A stretch of 64,000 nucleotides of DNA from Cruorifilaria tuberocauda (Eukaryota; Nematoda; Chromadorea; Rhabditida; Onchocercidae), in assembly GCA_013365365.1 (NCBI GenBank), contig JABVXU010000010.1, positions 186,001-250,000 on the forward strand. Direction: 5' to 3'. Of this stretch, positions 13,701-28,700 are shown piece after piece. The notes below the pieces were generated by a model. The model saw only the letters and a list, made by a program, of their open reading frames with translations. It ran no database searches and had not been told where the DNA came from. Positions within the stretch are counted from its first letter, which is position 1, and every line of letters starts with the position of its first letter. The translations under genes and the position numbers were made by a program.

Positions 13701-16700
13701 TCATTTACGGGATAAATTTAGACAAATGATTTGCACAATGTTGGAGTCCTGGGCAACTTCATCTATGATTGAAAGTAACGATTTGATCCGAAAGATGTTC
13801 AGCCTTCTTCTACGTCAATATATCGGTGTTGCTGAAGTGAGTAGTAATTCTTTCAAAACTTTAACTTATCCATACCTCACATGCTGTTATTTAGTGCTTC
13901 AAATTCAATTAATTAAAATTAGTTGAAATTAAAAAAGTAGACAAAATGAAAACTACTAATTCTTGAAATTATTAAAGAATTTGAACTAGATGTCCTCTGG
14001 ATGTAATCCAGCCAAATCTATTAGTGGTAACACATTTGATCTAATTTTTTTTCAAATCTGAAAATTTTTTGTGACGATTGACAAGCATGAAATCGGCTTA
14101 AAATTTTCTTCTTTTAGCTCTCTCCAGAATATAAAATTTTACAATAAACATTAATTTAAATTTACTGAAAGCGATCAATTCAAGCTTCTCAAAAAATTTC
14201 CATCAACTTAAATTTCCAAAAAAAGTCATACTACAGATGATGAAGGCATTATCGCAAACATACGTGTTACACGAACGTAACATCGAGGATGTGCAAGATT
14301 TCATTGAGAACTTGGTTCAAGTTCGAGAACTAGTCAGTGTGCAATTTGAAAGTGCTGAAGAAGCGATACTTAAGAGAGGATTATGGTAAGATCTTAATTT
14401 CTTGAAATTTTTATGAACCTCAATTTACTGACTGATATATATGTTTAACGCTTCATGGAAATATTAATTAAAAATAGCCTAAATAATGAAACGCTTAAGT
14501 GAAGTTTAATTATTACTAATTCAATTATTTATACGAAATTACTGTTCCATTAAGATGCAATTATTCTTCCGACCTACTGGTGTCTCTGATATTTTTCCAG
14601 GAAACTAATGAACAATCGAATTTTCTTCCAACATCCTGATCTGATGCGTCTTCTAACGGTTCATGAAAATGTAATGTCCATAATGATGAACGTTCTCACA
14701 GCACAGCAGGGGGCTGCTAATCATACGGAACACGCCGAACAGGAAAGTATAGAAGAAATTGCAAATGCGGGAGAATGTAAGGTAAGAGTTGGAAAAGAAA
14801 GAACTTATGAAATTTATAAATCGAAGTGATAATAATATTAATATTAATCAAAAGAAGATTCAGAAAAAGAGGTATGGATTGAAAAGGAAAGAGAGTACAA
14901 GTGGATCCGAGAAGTATTGGCAACGATAGATTCATGAAATTTGTAAATCAATAAAATCTAGATTAATTAAGTCTTTGAATTCGAACAAATCTAGACTGTG
15001 TACCAAAACTTGATATTTCTTGCTATCTGTTTCTTTAGTGTTTAATTTAAATGATACGAAAATTAACGCATTTATATCATGAGCTCATTTACTATCTGTT
15101 CTATTTATTTTATTTGCTGTCTTAATTACAATAATAATCGATTTCGAAATTTTAGGATTCATCTGAAATGGTTGTTGCATGCTCACGTTTTCTGTGTTAC
15201 TTCTGTCGAACTTCACGTCACAATCAAAAAGCAATGTTTGAGCACTTGCCGTTTTTGTTAGACAATGCAACTATGCTTCTTGCAAGACCTAGCTTACGAG
15301 GTAGATAAATAAATAAATACATAAGATAAATAGATAAAATCATTGCTAGCATTTATCGTATCATGAATTTTCTTGATATTATCAAATATAATTTTCATTT
15401 TTTGCAAAATTCTGTAAAATTCTGTAGGTTCTGTACCACTTGATATTGCATATTCAAGTTTTATGGATAACAGTGAGTTAGCTTTGGCTTTGAAAGAAGA
15501 AGAGCTGGATAAAATTGCGGTATATCTCAGTAGATGTGGATTGCAGGTGAGAACTGATTCATACTTTAAAAAATTTCTCTTCAAACACGTAATTTCCAAA
15601 AAAATAAAAACGATGAGTTTTTCATAATGCCACTCAATCTGAAAATATTATGCCAATTTCGTATGATATTGAAGTGCTTGCCTTATTTTTTCATTTTTCA
15701 GCCAAATTCAGAGTTGATCGCAAGAGGTTACCCAGATATTGGTTGGGATCCAGTAGAAGGTGAACGATATATCGATTTCTTGCGATTTTGCGTTTGGATT
15801 AATGGCGAAAGTGTGGAAGAGAATGCGAATTTAGTGATACGGTTATTAATTCGTCGACCTGATTGTCTTGGTGTTGCACTGAAAGGTGAAGGGCAAGGAT
15901 TATTCTCAGCATTTAAGGTAACTTCGAATTTTAATCTAAATTTTAGATTATGAATATTTGATGCATGAAATCAATGCAGTAACAACGACAACTAATTAAT
16001 CAATATGGAAAAAGAATTTCACACAAACATATGGAAGTTTATAATTTTAAATAAAATTAAAATAATTAGTAATTTTAAATGAATTTCAGAAATAAGTGTA
16101 TAACTTTTTGAGGAAGAAGTGAATGCAATTTATGACTTCCATGAAATGTCAACAGTTTTGATTTCTGATTAATATGCGTTTTAAATGTCAAAATGAATCT
16201 GAGCTTTTTTTGCAGGAAGCAATTGCACTTTCAGAGGACATTCGAGCATTAGAAGAGAACAAGAATGATGCTATCATTCATAGTGAATTGTTGAGAGAAC
16301 AACCGTATTTGATTTCCAATTTTTTTTAGCTTACTTCATAATTTTTCTTTTTTTAAAATGTTTGTTTTGAAATAGGGTACAGAATTAAACTTTTGATCTC
16401 AAGTAAATACTTCATTGTTTTCACTCTTATCATCGGTATCATATTTAGCTTTAATTTATTTTCAGACATTATCCAAACAAAGAGACCGAAGGTGAAGATT
16501 ACGTTGATCTTGGAGCTGCAACGCTCGATTTCTATTCTTCACTTGTTGATTTACTCGCTAAATGTGCTCCAGATAAAATCAACATACAAGTAGTCTTGAA
16601 ATTTCAATAGTTTCAAAAACCTAATCAATAAATAAATCGAACTATTTCAAACAATATTTCAGGCTGGAAAAGGAGATTGCATGCGCGCTCGCGCTATATT

Positions 16701-19700
16701 ACGCTCGTTAATCTCATTAGATGATTTAGGTCAAATTCTAGCTCTCCGTTTCACTATACCAAATTTGGTAGTTTCAACGGAGACAGATGGTTAGCATTTT
16801 AATTTTATGAGTTTTTTATTTTAAGTAATTTCTTTTCTGAGAACTCAATGATCAATGTAGAGAGAGTGAAAAAAATGAGAAAGATTATCATTACGGCATG
16901 AATTAATGAGAAACAAGAAAAGTGTTAGATATAAATTTGCAAACGAATGATAAAGTTTCTTGCGCTTCTCTATCCCTCAAGCTTTTAGATCCATTCGTTC
17001 TATTTGTAAATTTTCCTTCATTTTTTTAATTTTATTTGCCTTACAAACTTTCTTACAATTCTTATTTGTTCACTAAATATCAATGTACTATGAGATAAGA
17101 AGCGAAAAAGAAATTCCAGTTTGGATATAAATTTTGCTAATAATGGAAATATTACCTGTCAGTTTTCTCTAGCACCGACCATTTTCAATTAATTACTTGT
17201 TAATTAACATTTCCATAATTTGAAGTTTGCACATTCAGTCAGTGACAGAAAATGAGAAAGATAAGTGAAAAATGCAAAAGTAAGTGAATCTATGAATTAC
17301 AAATAACCTATGCAAATGGTATCAGAATCATTGATGCCAAGATTAGGAAACGTTCTTCAATATCTTCTAAATTCATTTTAACAATGTCATGAAAGTTCAG
17401 AGTATGAAAGTTGCTGAATGAAATGAATGAATGAATTCAAAGATTGTTTTGAAGACATTCCTCTCTGTCCTCGTCCGAGGTATTCAAGTCACATAGGATG
17501 AGTTAGAGGAGGCGTGCTTGATATAATTTAGCTGGATATAAAAGTAGCTATATAGAAGATAAAATCCGATGTATTTACAGGAGCATGTTATGATACAGTT
17601 CATTGGATATAAGTTCAGTTTTAGAGTAGAAGAATTTACATGTAAATTAATCTGTCCTATCAGATGTCCGAGTATAGGTTTCAGGCGCCTAAAACATATA
17701 GAATTTAAGCTGGAAGAATTTATGGAAATTGGGTGGGATGATAAAATAGAACAATTTCTATTATTTAGAGAAGAAATTTATTTAACAAAAATTCTGTCCG
17801 GCAACCATGGCTTTTCCGGTAACCAATAGAGCTTAGAACATTAATTACGTGAAAGATGAAGGAATTTGAATAGTTCATACTTCAGATATTGAAATATACA
17901 ATCAGGTAAGATTGCGAGATGGCCTTTTTTCCAAAAAGCTGCTGCAGAAGATAAAATAAAAGCGAAAGTTATCGTACGGAACAATTGTTCAAATGATAAT
18001 TGAAAAATCATCGGTAATAGTTGCGTCTAACCTTATCATCACACTTGATATTAATAAGTTTTAATATATCATACAACATTACATCATACAATTTATAAAA
18101 TATTTCTGATAAAGCTCTGAAAGGAAAAGGAAGTGGAAAACGAATTCTCTTTCTTCTTTTGTGTCATTTATAGATTATTTGACTTCATAAGTTCAATGAT
18201 TTTAAGAAAATATATGTTATTTATGTTTATGTTCGTTTCAATCTGATTTCTGATATTCATAAGAATTCATTTAATTTGGAGTAATTAGTCAATTATTTAA
18301 AGTACTTGAATCGATCATAATTTTTAACTTTTTTAAATTGAATTGTGGATATTTCATTTTCTTAATATAATTAGGATAAATGATAGAGCATAACCAACCA
18401 ACATTATTTAAGATAATATTTTTTCACGTATTACTGGAAAAATAGCTCATACAAGTAGTTCTTATTCTCTAATTAACTTTGATTTAGGAATTATAAGGCT
18501 AATGATTTAGGAATTATAAGGCTAACTTATTTTGCTTCAAATACAGATCGAAGATTTTAGAATAATTAGCTAAAAATTTCCTATGATTTAAATCTTTGGA
18601 ACTCTTTCTGGATTCCAAAGATTTAAATGATAGAAAGTTTTTAAAATTGTTCGTAATTTCAGAAAGATATTTTTAAAAAGTCTTGTAATTTGATACTTTT
18701 TTATTAATTCTAATAGAATTTTGAAGAGCAAAAGAGAAATATCAGTGTTGCAGATGCTAGTCCGTTACCCGGTCTTCTTCCAAATCATAAACAATCAGTT
18801 CTTCTATTCCTGGATCGTGTTTATGGCATCGATTCACATGAAATGCTTTTCCATTTTCTCGAGAAAAGCTTTTTACCAGATCTTCGAGCTGCTACAATGA
18901 TGGATTCAGTTAGTTTTGAACCGAGAAATATTGTCGATAAAAAAACGTTTTAACTTTATAAGTTATTGCATTATTTTTCATTAATGGAAGAATTTTTAGC
19001 TTTTAATTAATTAAATTGTTGAAATTTTGAGTATGTTTATGTGAAAAGATTCTCGTGATATTTATCTCCCAATGCTTATTCTATTTTCAACAAAGACTTC
19101 ACCAACAATCTCCATCGTTCAATATTCTTATTAAAAAGTGCGTGATCTTAAAATATGCCATCTGCAGCTTTCAAAATTAATTTTAAATTTGATTGTTTAA
19201 TTAAAATTATTTAATCTAAAAATAGATATTTTAGCCATGCTCTGTGGAAAGTGATATGGCATTAGCTCTAAATCGTTATTTATGTAATGCTGTTTTACCT
19301 TTGCTTACCAGTCATTCCTATTATTTTGCTAATGCTGAACATCATGCTGCACTTCTTGATACTACGCTTCATACGGTTGCTGATTTTTCTATATGTTCAG
19401 CTTAATTAATTATTGGGGAAAGTATTGAATTTCTTTTTTTGAAATTTTCCGTTTTTTTGATTTGTCAACCAAAGAAATTTCGTCAACTATCCATTAACAA
19501 TTGTAATCTTAAAAATCGATTTGAAGAATTGCCAATTGATGATTGCGAGATTTATTCTTCTATGTTTCAGGTCTATAGTATGAATCGTTTACGTTCATTA
19601 ACAAAAAACCAACGTGACGCAGTATCAGACTTTTTGGTTGCTCTCACTCACGAGCTTCCACCAGCAATGATGGTGAAATTGATGCGTAAAGTTATTAATG

Positions 19701-22700
19701 ATATCAAGGAAATGGATGAGAATCTTTTGGTTCCATTAAGGGTATTTTTTTTAAGCTAGTAAATTGATAGAAATAATTTTTGCTATGCTAGAAGTTTATC
19801 ATCTTGACAATAATCATTTAAATGTTATCAATAGTGTTAAAATTGATATTTGTAGCAGATTTAAGATTTCATATGATAGCAATTTTCTATATTTTATATT
19901 TATATAATTTATGTGGAATTACCTTTGAAACAAGTAATTAGCACTAATTATTTCGTAGATTTTAACATTGCATTATGAACGTTGTACGAAATACTATGGA
20001 TCTGGTAATATCTATGGAATAGCTTCTGAGACTGAGAAAAGATTGTCCATGTTGCTTTTTTATTCTATTTTCGATTCTCTTGGCAGTAAACAGTATGATC
20101 CGGAATTATTCGGGAAAGCTCTTCCATGTCTGACAGCTATAGGTATATTCTTACCTTAATTATTAATGAGTTAGAGTAATTAGGATTTCTTTTTTTCTTT
20201 TATCTCATTTATCCTGTATTTTATTGTTTTTGTTACATTGTATTAGTTTTCATCCTATACTTTTCTTTTATTGTTGCATTTATTTCTCAAATTGCATTTA
20301 ATAATAATACTTCAAATATTTTCAATAAAGGTAAAAATTAATTATACAGGTTCATCAATATCACCGGATTATACACTGACGACAATTGAAGGCGATACGG
20401 ACAAAATTCAGAAAGTAAAAGATCGCGGAATCTGGAACCCAAATCCAGTTGACACCAGCGGCATTCTTTTTGATGATGACCTGAAATCAGTGATTGTCAA
20501 ATTTGCCGAACATTTTCATAATTCGTGGGCAAGCAGGAAGGTAAAAACATTATAATAAATAATGTGAAATGCGCTCAATAAATTCTTAACATAAAAATTG
20601 AAGTTTCTCAAAAACGAAGTAAATCTTAGGGAAACAAAAGTGTTATCAAACTGTGGAAGCAGTCCATGAGCTCTTCTTTTCAATATAATGTGATTTTCTT
20701 GTAATTCCTTCTGTTTATTCTCATCATGAATTAGCTGCTTATAATCGCTAATGTATTTTTTGCCATAATGTTTCCGATAATGTACTTAATTGTCTCTTTG
20801 TAGATTGAAAAAGGATGGAATCATGGTGAATTGTATTCACGTCAAGCTCTCACTCATCCAAGATTAAAACCTTTTGAACTCTTGCCTGATTTTGTAAGTG
20901 TTTATTTTATGCGTAATTCCCTATGTAAAGGAAAATAAGAGTTTACACTGATTAATGAATGAAATGAAAAGAAGATAATTTCTATGAAGAATAGAAAATT
21001 AATGGCTTAAATGTTGAAAAGTTGAAATTGCTATGCAATAAGTGGAAGTAATGAACATATTAAGCTTTTCTGTTATATTATCTTTCGCTCTTTTTCTTTT
21101 TTCCTTTCGGATACTGAAAAATGAGTTTACAGGAGAAGAATTTCTACGAAGAACGTTGTGCAGAATGTTTGCGTGCTCTACTGGTTTGGAATTACTCGAT
21201 CGAGCTAACAGATCATGACGCAGCCGAGAGAGCTCTCCAAAATAATACTTCAGCGGGTACCTCAAGTAGGTATTTTTTATCAGTACATCAGTATCAGTAC
21301 ATTTTTTATCAGTAAAAAATTTTGTGAAGATGAATTGCGGTTTGAAGTATGACCTAATGTCAAATTCGTAAGAAAGAATATAAATAAAAGACGAAAAACT
21401 AATGTGTCTTAGAAATGAGTTTAAATATTATCTCTTCATTTTCGAAATTTCCTTACAATTAGTATCATTTTCCCTCAATTATACATGATACAAAAAATAC
21501 AAAGCATAATTTATTCTATGATTATTATTAGCAACGATTTAATTAACAGACAATTTCAAAAAATATTAAAAAGCAAGATTAGTTCAAATTTTCAGTTGAA
21601 AACTTCAGTCCTCGTCCGATGGATTTGTCGAATATGACACTAGAGAAAGATATGATGAGTGTTGCAGAAAAGATGGCGGAAGAGTCGCATAAGATATGGG
21701 CTAAAAAGGTTTGTTAACATTCAATCTCTATTTAACAAAAATTTTCATCATGGATGAGTGCTCTTTTAATTTGGTTTGTGGTTTAATGAATCAAATCTCT
21801 TTTTTCGTTTAGGTATTCGAAGATTTAAGTAAAGGAGGTACAATGCCGCCGCAACTTGTGCCATGGGATTTGCTGACAGATTTTGAACGTCGGAAAGATC
21901 GATTTCGAGCTGCTGAAATTCTGAAATTTCTTCAGTTTCATGGATATCGCGTTTGGAGGTAATGACATTTGCTGAAATCTATTTCCTTCTTTTTATAATT
22001 TTATTAGTGGCTTTTCTTAAGATGAATTTAAAAGCTTAGTAGTGACGTAAAAAAAATTTTCATTACAGTCCCAATAAAGCTGAGCCATCTGTGGAACGTG
22101 TTAAAATTGATAATGAACGTAGTTCAGTGGAAAAACGATTTGCGTATAATTTGCTAAATAAATTAATCCAATATCTCGAGCAATCATCATTAAAAATGAA
22201 GACAATCAAGCCTAGTCAAGAATTGACCCGTCAGAATAGTTTTAAGAAAGAAGGTCAAGATGTGAAATTTTTCGAAAAAGTAAGTGACTTTCATATTTAA
22301 AAATTTTTCAATTCTTCCGACTTTTCTTGAAATGTTGTCTTTTGAGCTAACTATCGTTCATGAATTTAAGGTAGTACTACCTTTGATGCATGCATATTTT
22401 AATGCACACAAGAATTATTTCTTGGCTAATAGCAGTATTGTGCAAACCGGAATGGCTTCTGATAAGGAAAAGGAAATGGTTGCTAGGTGAGTTCACTGAT
22501 TAATCCTAATTTAATTAAATAAAATTATCGTGTTAAATATCTTTTATTTCTGAAAAAATGTTTTGTAGCATTTTTTGTTCTTTCAAAAATATTTTTGAAT
22601 GATGAATTGAATATTGAATATGTATGGTACTAAATGTCCACAGTTTAAAGGAATGTAGTATTCAATTGTTTAAAATTTTTTATTTCGGTATTCATTCTAG

Positions 22701-25700
22701 CAGTATTTTTGTTCCGTATTTTCTATTTAAATAGAAAATTGAAATTATGTCATACTGAATAATTTTCGTTATCACAGCTTATTTTGTCGGCTAGCATCGT
22801 TACTTCGTTTCAAAAATCATGCTTTCGGAAGTGTAGCAAAGATAACTGTGCAATGTTTACAAGGCCTAACGCAAGCGCTTGATTTGAGGTATACTATTCA
22901 GAAAATCTGAATTACCAATGATATTCTGTGTTTCAACTATATCATTTATTATGATCAATTTTTATTAATTATAAGATTTTACTTCCAGAACATTAGTGAA
23001 AATAAATTCGGATATCGTCCGTACCGGTTTGTTGACATTTTTCAATAATTGTGCGGACGATCTATTTTTTGCTGTGGAACAGGTTCGAAACGGTGGGCAG
23101 TACTCGTCACTACGTGGCCAGAACTTGAAATCATGGGTGTCATTAGAATTTGCTAATCAAATGATTATTCCAATATTGACAACAATGTTTGTACATTTGG
23201 CTATAAATCATTTTGGCAGCGATTTGCTATGTTAGTTTGTCTTATACTTTTCTTAATGATAAATGAAACCGATTATTTCAGTAATTCGTCATGATGATTT
23301 TTAGTTTTGATAAAATCTATTTCATTATTTTTAATCTCTTTTTTCAGTGGATGAAATTCAGGCGGCGTGTTACAAAATTTTGGATAGCGCATATCTCATG
23401 AATATTTTAGCAGCAACAACTTCACAGAGGAAATCAATCGCTTATGAAATGGATAAGTATGTTTTACTTCAAAATCTTTCTTAAGCATGAATTGAAACTG
23501 AAAAAAAGTGAACAAAAAACTCAACGATTTACTGCTTGGATATATCCGAAGTAACTATATCGGAAATTTTATTGCAGACATCGTCCAGCTCTCGGCCAAT
23601 GTCTTGCAGCATTTGCTGCTTGCTTTCCTGTAGCTTTTTTGGAAGATCAATTTAATAAAAATAATAAATATTCATTATTGGCTAAATCTCAAGATCAATC
23701 AGTGCAAGTACAAGGTTTGTCGGATTGTTGAATTGAGTTGAAATTTGATAAAGGCAAGAAAATATTCTGTATTACTGTGTAAAATAAGTTTAAACAGAAC
23801 AATTTTTTGCCTAAATATGAACTATTTTACAGATGTTTTGCATTATCTCGCAAATCACTATTATTTTTCAAATCAAGCTCTTCACTACGGATCTTCTTAA
23901 ATATTAATTTTGTTTTTCTTCAAGATTAAATAAGAATTTTTTCAATGTCCAAAGATAAATTGATTTATTTTAAATCAATCTAATATTTATCCCTGAAATA
24001 TACTGATAAATTAGATTAGCTTAATCTTCTAGAAATGTTACAAAATCTTTTGTCACATATTCCACAACTGAATAAATTATTAACGGACGTAGAACAAGTG
24101 GCGCAATCAGGTATCATGTATCGTGATCAACCAGCTGTTTATGATGTTGATTTACCTCTTATATGTTCATATTTAACTTATTGGTGGCAACTTGGTCCTG
24201 ATAGCAATAATCGATCTGTGTAAGTTTTATTTAAAGTTCAAGAAGTTAAATTATTCGTCTTTTTCTTTTGGATAAAAACGTGCTGAAGAAGGGTTAATAA
24301 ATAATGTAAGATTAAATAATAGTTCATTATTAGATCCGAGAATCTTTCAATAGCAATGTATTAATTCTCCTATAATCGTTATTTCCAAAGTGATTCAGTG
24401 ATGTTTAAAATTTAATTCCTATAGTTTTAATTCAAAATTAAGCAAATTATTTATTTCCCTTGTATTTTGTCATCTCGATAAACTTTTGGCTTTTTTAACA
24501 AAATCCTGATTTTAGTGTTTCTATTACGAACGTTGGCAATGAACAAATTAATCGAATCTTTCGCTCACTTCTTCAAATGATTTATAATCATATTGGTGTC
24601 GAAAATGCTTCCTGGCTTTGTCGAATCAATTTTTTCTCTGTCCAAATTGTACCATACGTGAGTTGTGACATGGTAAAAGACTATATACTTCCAGTTGCTG
24701 AACGTTTACGCCGTTTAGCGGAAAAAGCATACAAGGAAGAAGAGTACATACGTATCCATCCTGATGATGCTAATGAAGGAACCGTTGCTGAAGTAAATTA
24801 TAAAATGACTTTAATTGTGAAAAGGAAAATTTCTTATGTGTTATTTTATTTAAAATATTTAATGTTTAAATTAATAATATAGGTATTATAAAAATTTTTT
24901 TAATAATTACAATATAATGTTGCTGTTATTCTGCTGTATGATGTAATGCTACATGCATGATATGCACCGAAATGCATGAAATCGTTTTTTGTTTCAATCT
25001 GAACTTTCGTAACTTGTAGGATAATGCTCATCTTGTACGTGATGTATACGCCTACTTCCCAATTTTAATGAAATATACAGATTTACATCGAGCACAATGG
25101 CTCAAATCACCGTCTTGGGAGACGGATGGTATTTATGAGAATGTTGCTGTTATTTTTAAAGTAAGTCAAAAATTTCATGCAGTTTCAAAATCTTTAACAT
25201 CTATGATAGTGATACTATTATCTTTTAAGGGAAGCAAAGTATACTGGAAGTATTAACAAGATGACTTTATTTGTCAGATAAATAAATTTTTTGCTAGAAA
25301 ATTGAATTAAAGTGCGTTAGATTATTACTTCTTTAATAATGGCTATTCATTCCCTATTTTGATGGACATATCAAGTTTTATCAGGTTGATAAGAAAATTT
25401 TTTTCATTATGTGTGTATATCTTCAGATCTGGTCCCTCTCACAGCATTTCAAACGTGAAGAACTGAATTTCATGGCTCAATATGAGGATAAATCGGTGAC
25501 TGGTGGTACTGGTGAAATGAAAACTGGTAAAGCTGCAATTGCCGAGCGTAAAAAAAAGCGCCGTGAAGGACAGGTATTTGAAAAGACTATGAGAAAAATA
25601 TTAATTCTTTTATTTTAGTTTTCTACTTGAACGAATTTATTTAGATACGGAAAGATAAGCATGCAAGCTCAATTGTGATAGCTTGTCTGAAACGATTATT

Positions 25701-28700
25701 GCCAGTTGGCTTAAACGTTTTCGGTGGTCGTGAATTGGACATTGTACAACAGGCTAAAGAAAAATTCTTAGCTAAAGAACCAGAAGAAAAAATTCGTGAA
25801 CTTGTTCGTTCTCTTCTTGATATACCACCCAAGGTTTGTCTTCAAATGGTTAACTGTGATAAATAATTGACATTTTTTTTCTTATCTATAATGGGATGGT
25901 ATATCGCTTTAAATCAAATTAAACGATTTTTCGAATTTAATAGTTAAATTTTTTGCACAAGTTCAGACGGATCCAACAGATAAGAATGCTTGGCAGCTAA
26001 ATCTCTATCGTAAAATTGAGAAATCCCAAATGCGAAATAAAGATTTAATGACGCTTGATGGAATAGTGGAGAAAATAACGAATATGGGTCAAGTGGTCGC
26101 TATTCTACATGTCGTAAGCTATTTTCAATTTCATTTGTGAATTAACAAACTATGTATCTAATTAACAAATTTAAAACAGATTAACGAAGTTTCCGAAATA
26201 GAATTGAACTGAGGCACTTTCTTTTGCTTGCAATTAAGGTAGATTACAATGCTGATATGATATGTAATATATAACAAAGGAGCGGAAGTGATGCAAATAA
26301 CATTTAAGAGTTTATCTGAAAATTATATATAAAATAACTTCCATTAAACTTTTCACTTTTCTTTTCAGATGGCATAATCAGTTATGCTTCTTATGATATT
26401 AAAATAATCCAGTTGGCAAGCATTACAGTATAAATTATTCACGAATAATAATATGATGTTTTTCAATTCATTCTTAGCTCATTTGCTTTCTTTCTCTCTC
26501 TCTCCGTCTCTTTCTCTCTCTTTTCTAGGCTAGATAAGAAATTTTAAAAGTCATGATGGCTATTTGTTTAACCTGAATAGGATTAATGGATTGACGTAGA
26601 AGAGGTCACGTGTGTTGCGTAGTTTACATTAGCACACTACTTAGTTAATACTAGCTTCACTTATGTTTGATTGTATTAGCATATACACACTTAAACGGCA
26701 CGAAAATTTCTAACAATATATATCTATCCTATTTAGTGGCTTGATCTCATCAGGTTCTGAAGTATCGCTTATTGTAAAATAATTTTACTTCTTAAACATC
26801 GATTACTTTTTAATCTCAGTTTTTAAAACAATTCTTTATCATTTGAAAAAGCAGTTTCTAAACAGTATTTACAAGTAGTCTGGACTGCAAATTTCATCGG
26901 ATCGTTATTTCTTAAGTCAAGTAAAACCTTTGATGGATTTTTCGTTCAATTCTTTTCTATATTTTCCAGAAAGAAATTGAATTTTTCTTCTAGATTGCAA
27001 GTTTTCTGATTCCCCAATTTCAAATTATTCAGTCTTTCATCAATCGGACTTTTTTTATGTTAATATTCAACTCATAAGAAAAACAGCTTCAAATGATTAT
27101 TGTATATTTTTTATTTCGACAAATATTTATAGGTACGTGTAAGGATCCATCAAGAAATGATACGGGTGAGTTTACACTAACAAAATGAATAATCACCTTA
27201 GTGAAGTGATAAGAAAATCTCTCTCCTCTCTCTTTCAATTTTTCTTTTCTTTTGATTATGTCGTCTTTATCAATTAACTCTTATCACTTCTCTTGTAGGA
27301 GCAATAAATTAGTATAAAGTCATGGATGCATGGTAATTCTGAACTGGTCTTATCTCTTTTGAAATTTAATTGGCCTCTAACTTTTTGGTTAATTAAAAAA
27401 GATGTTTAAGCTGTTCTCATTCTAATCTTTCATTCTGTTAGCTACAATTCGACCGCTTTTTTCACTCTTCCTTATTTTCCAACTTCTTTATTTCATAAGC
27501 GAAAAAAAATGAGTGAAATTATTCATACCTTAAACGTGTTTGTACATGAATGAAATATTCGAATCATTAATCGAATTATGATTTCGATTTATAAAACAGT
27601 TATATGAAAAATTCATATTAGAAGCTCAATCTGAATAAGTTATCTCATTCATACGTGGAATCTCCAATGGATAAGCTAATTATTGGAGACCGACGATTAT
27701 TTCTCGTATTTCACTTAGTACGTTCGTATATTTGTGGGATAATTATAATAAATGAGAGAACGGAGAGTAGTTGAATGGCTTTTCCAAACTTATCTTTTAG
27801 TGAAATCTTTCACAGTAATTAATTCCAGCTTTTCTGTTTTCTTCTTGTCGCAGTATCTTTCGATAGTCGCACGGATGTTTTGAAAATCAAATCTGTTTGA
27901 TTACTTCCAGTTTTTTATGCCTTTAAAAATGAAATTGAATGCTCTGCTTTTTGTCTTTCTTCCAATTGATCAAATCTCTTATCAATTCGCTACATTGAAA
28001 AGCTTCTTAAAAACTTTAATAGCATTTGAAAAAAAACAGCCTATCAATTAGTTCATAATTGTTAACAATTTCGTTAATGTATAATTTCATGACTTATACA
28101 ATATACTAAAATTTTGAAAGTTTCATTTTCAAATGTAAAATAGCTAATTTCATACTTGGAAATTTTATAAAAGTATAATCATAGGTTTTGAATGGAAAAG
28201 CTTAAAGAATATGTAAATGAATGGATTGAATTTCAGAAAAAAATACAATCACAATAAGGCTGCTTTAACCGTTGGATATTGCTAGCTTTCAAAATTTTCA
28301 ACAAGAAAATCAAACATGCTTCTATTTGCTTTTTCTTCATTTCTTTTCTTTTTTTGGTTTGGAAATTTTCAATTTTTCAATCGTCGCATCTTTTGTTTTA
28401 TTTTTGATTGGTAGCAGATGGGATGTATTGATATTTTAGACGGAACATCCGCAGGCCTCAATGGTTAATGCGTGGAAGACGGTGATATCAAGTCAACGGA
28501 AGAGAGCTGTCGTTGCTTGTTTCCGGATGATTCCACTCTATGGAATACCGAGGTATTACATCACTAATACTCTCGCTAATTTCTCTCTTCATTCAATCCT
28601 TCATTTTTCGGTTATCGATAATCACTAGTTTACATTTTTGTTAATCTTTATTTTTAAATTCTCTTGGAGAAAATTTCGCTCCCAGTCTTTTCATTCCTTC

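Larger units (their letters stand above)
14237..19741 (+). other. unc-68: RyR exons encoding the RIH domain and bridging solenoid start
   Basis: Exons 14237-14385, 14601-14781, 15156-15300, 15428-15546, 15702-15917, 16216-16304, 16466-16589, 16663-16789, 18727-18908, 19235-19375 and 19571-19741. Landmarks are [96 protein letters not shown] and RSLTKNQRD. The RIH domain is shared with IP3 receptors. Intron 16790-18726 is 1.9 kb long. Confidence 0.93.

Noticed and set aside
17569..17829. 86-codon plus-strand open frame inside a RyR intron
   Set aside because: No similarity recognised, no splice sites in the required phase, and composition like the surrounding intron.
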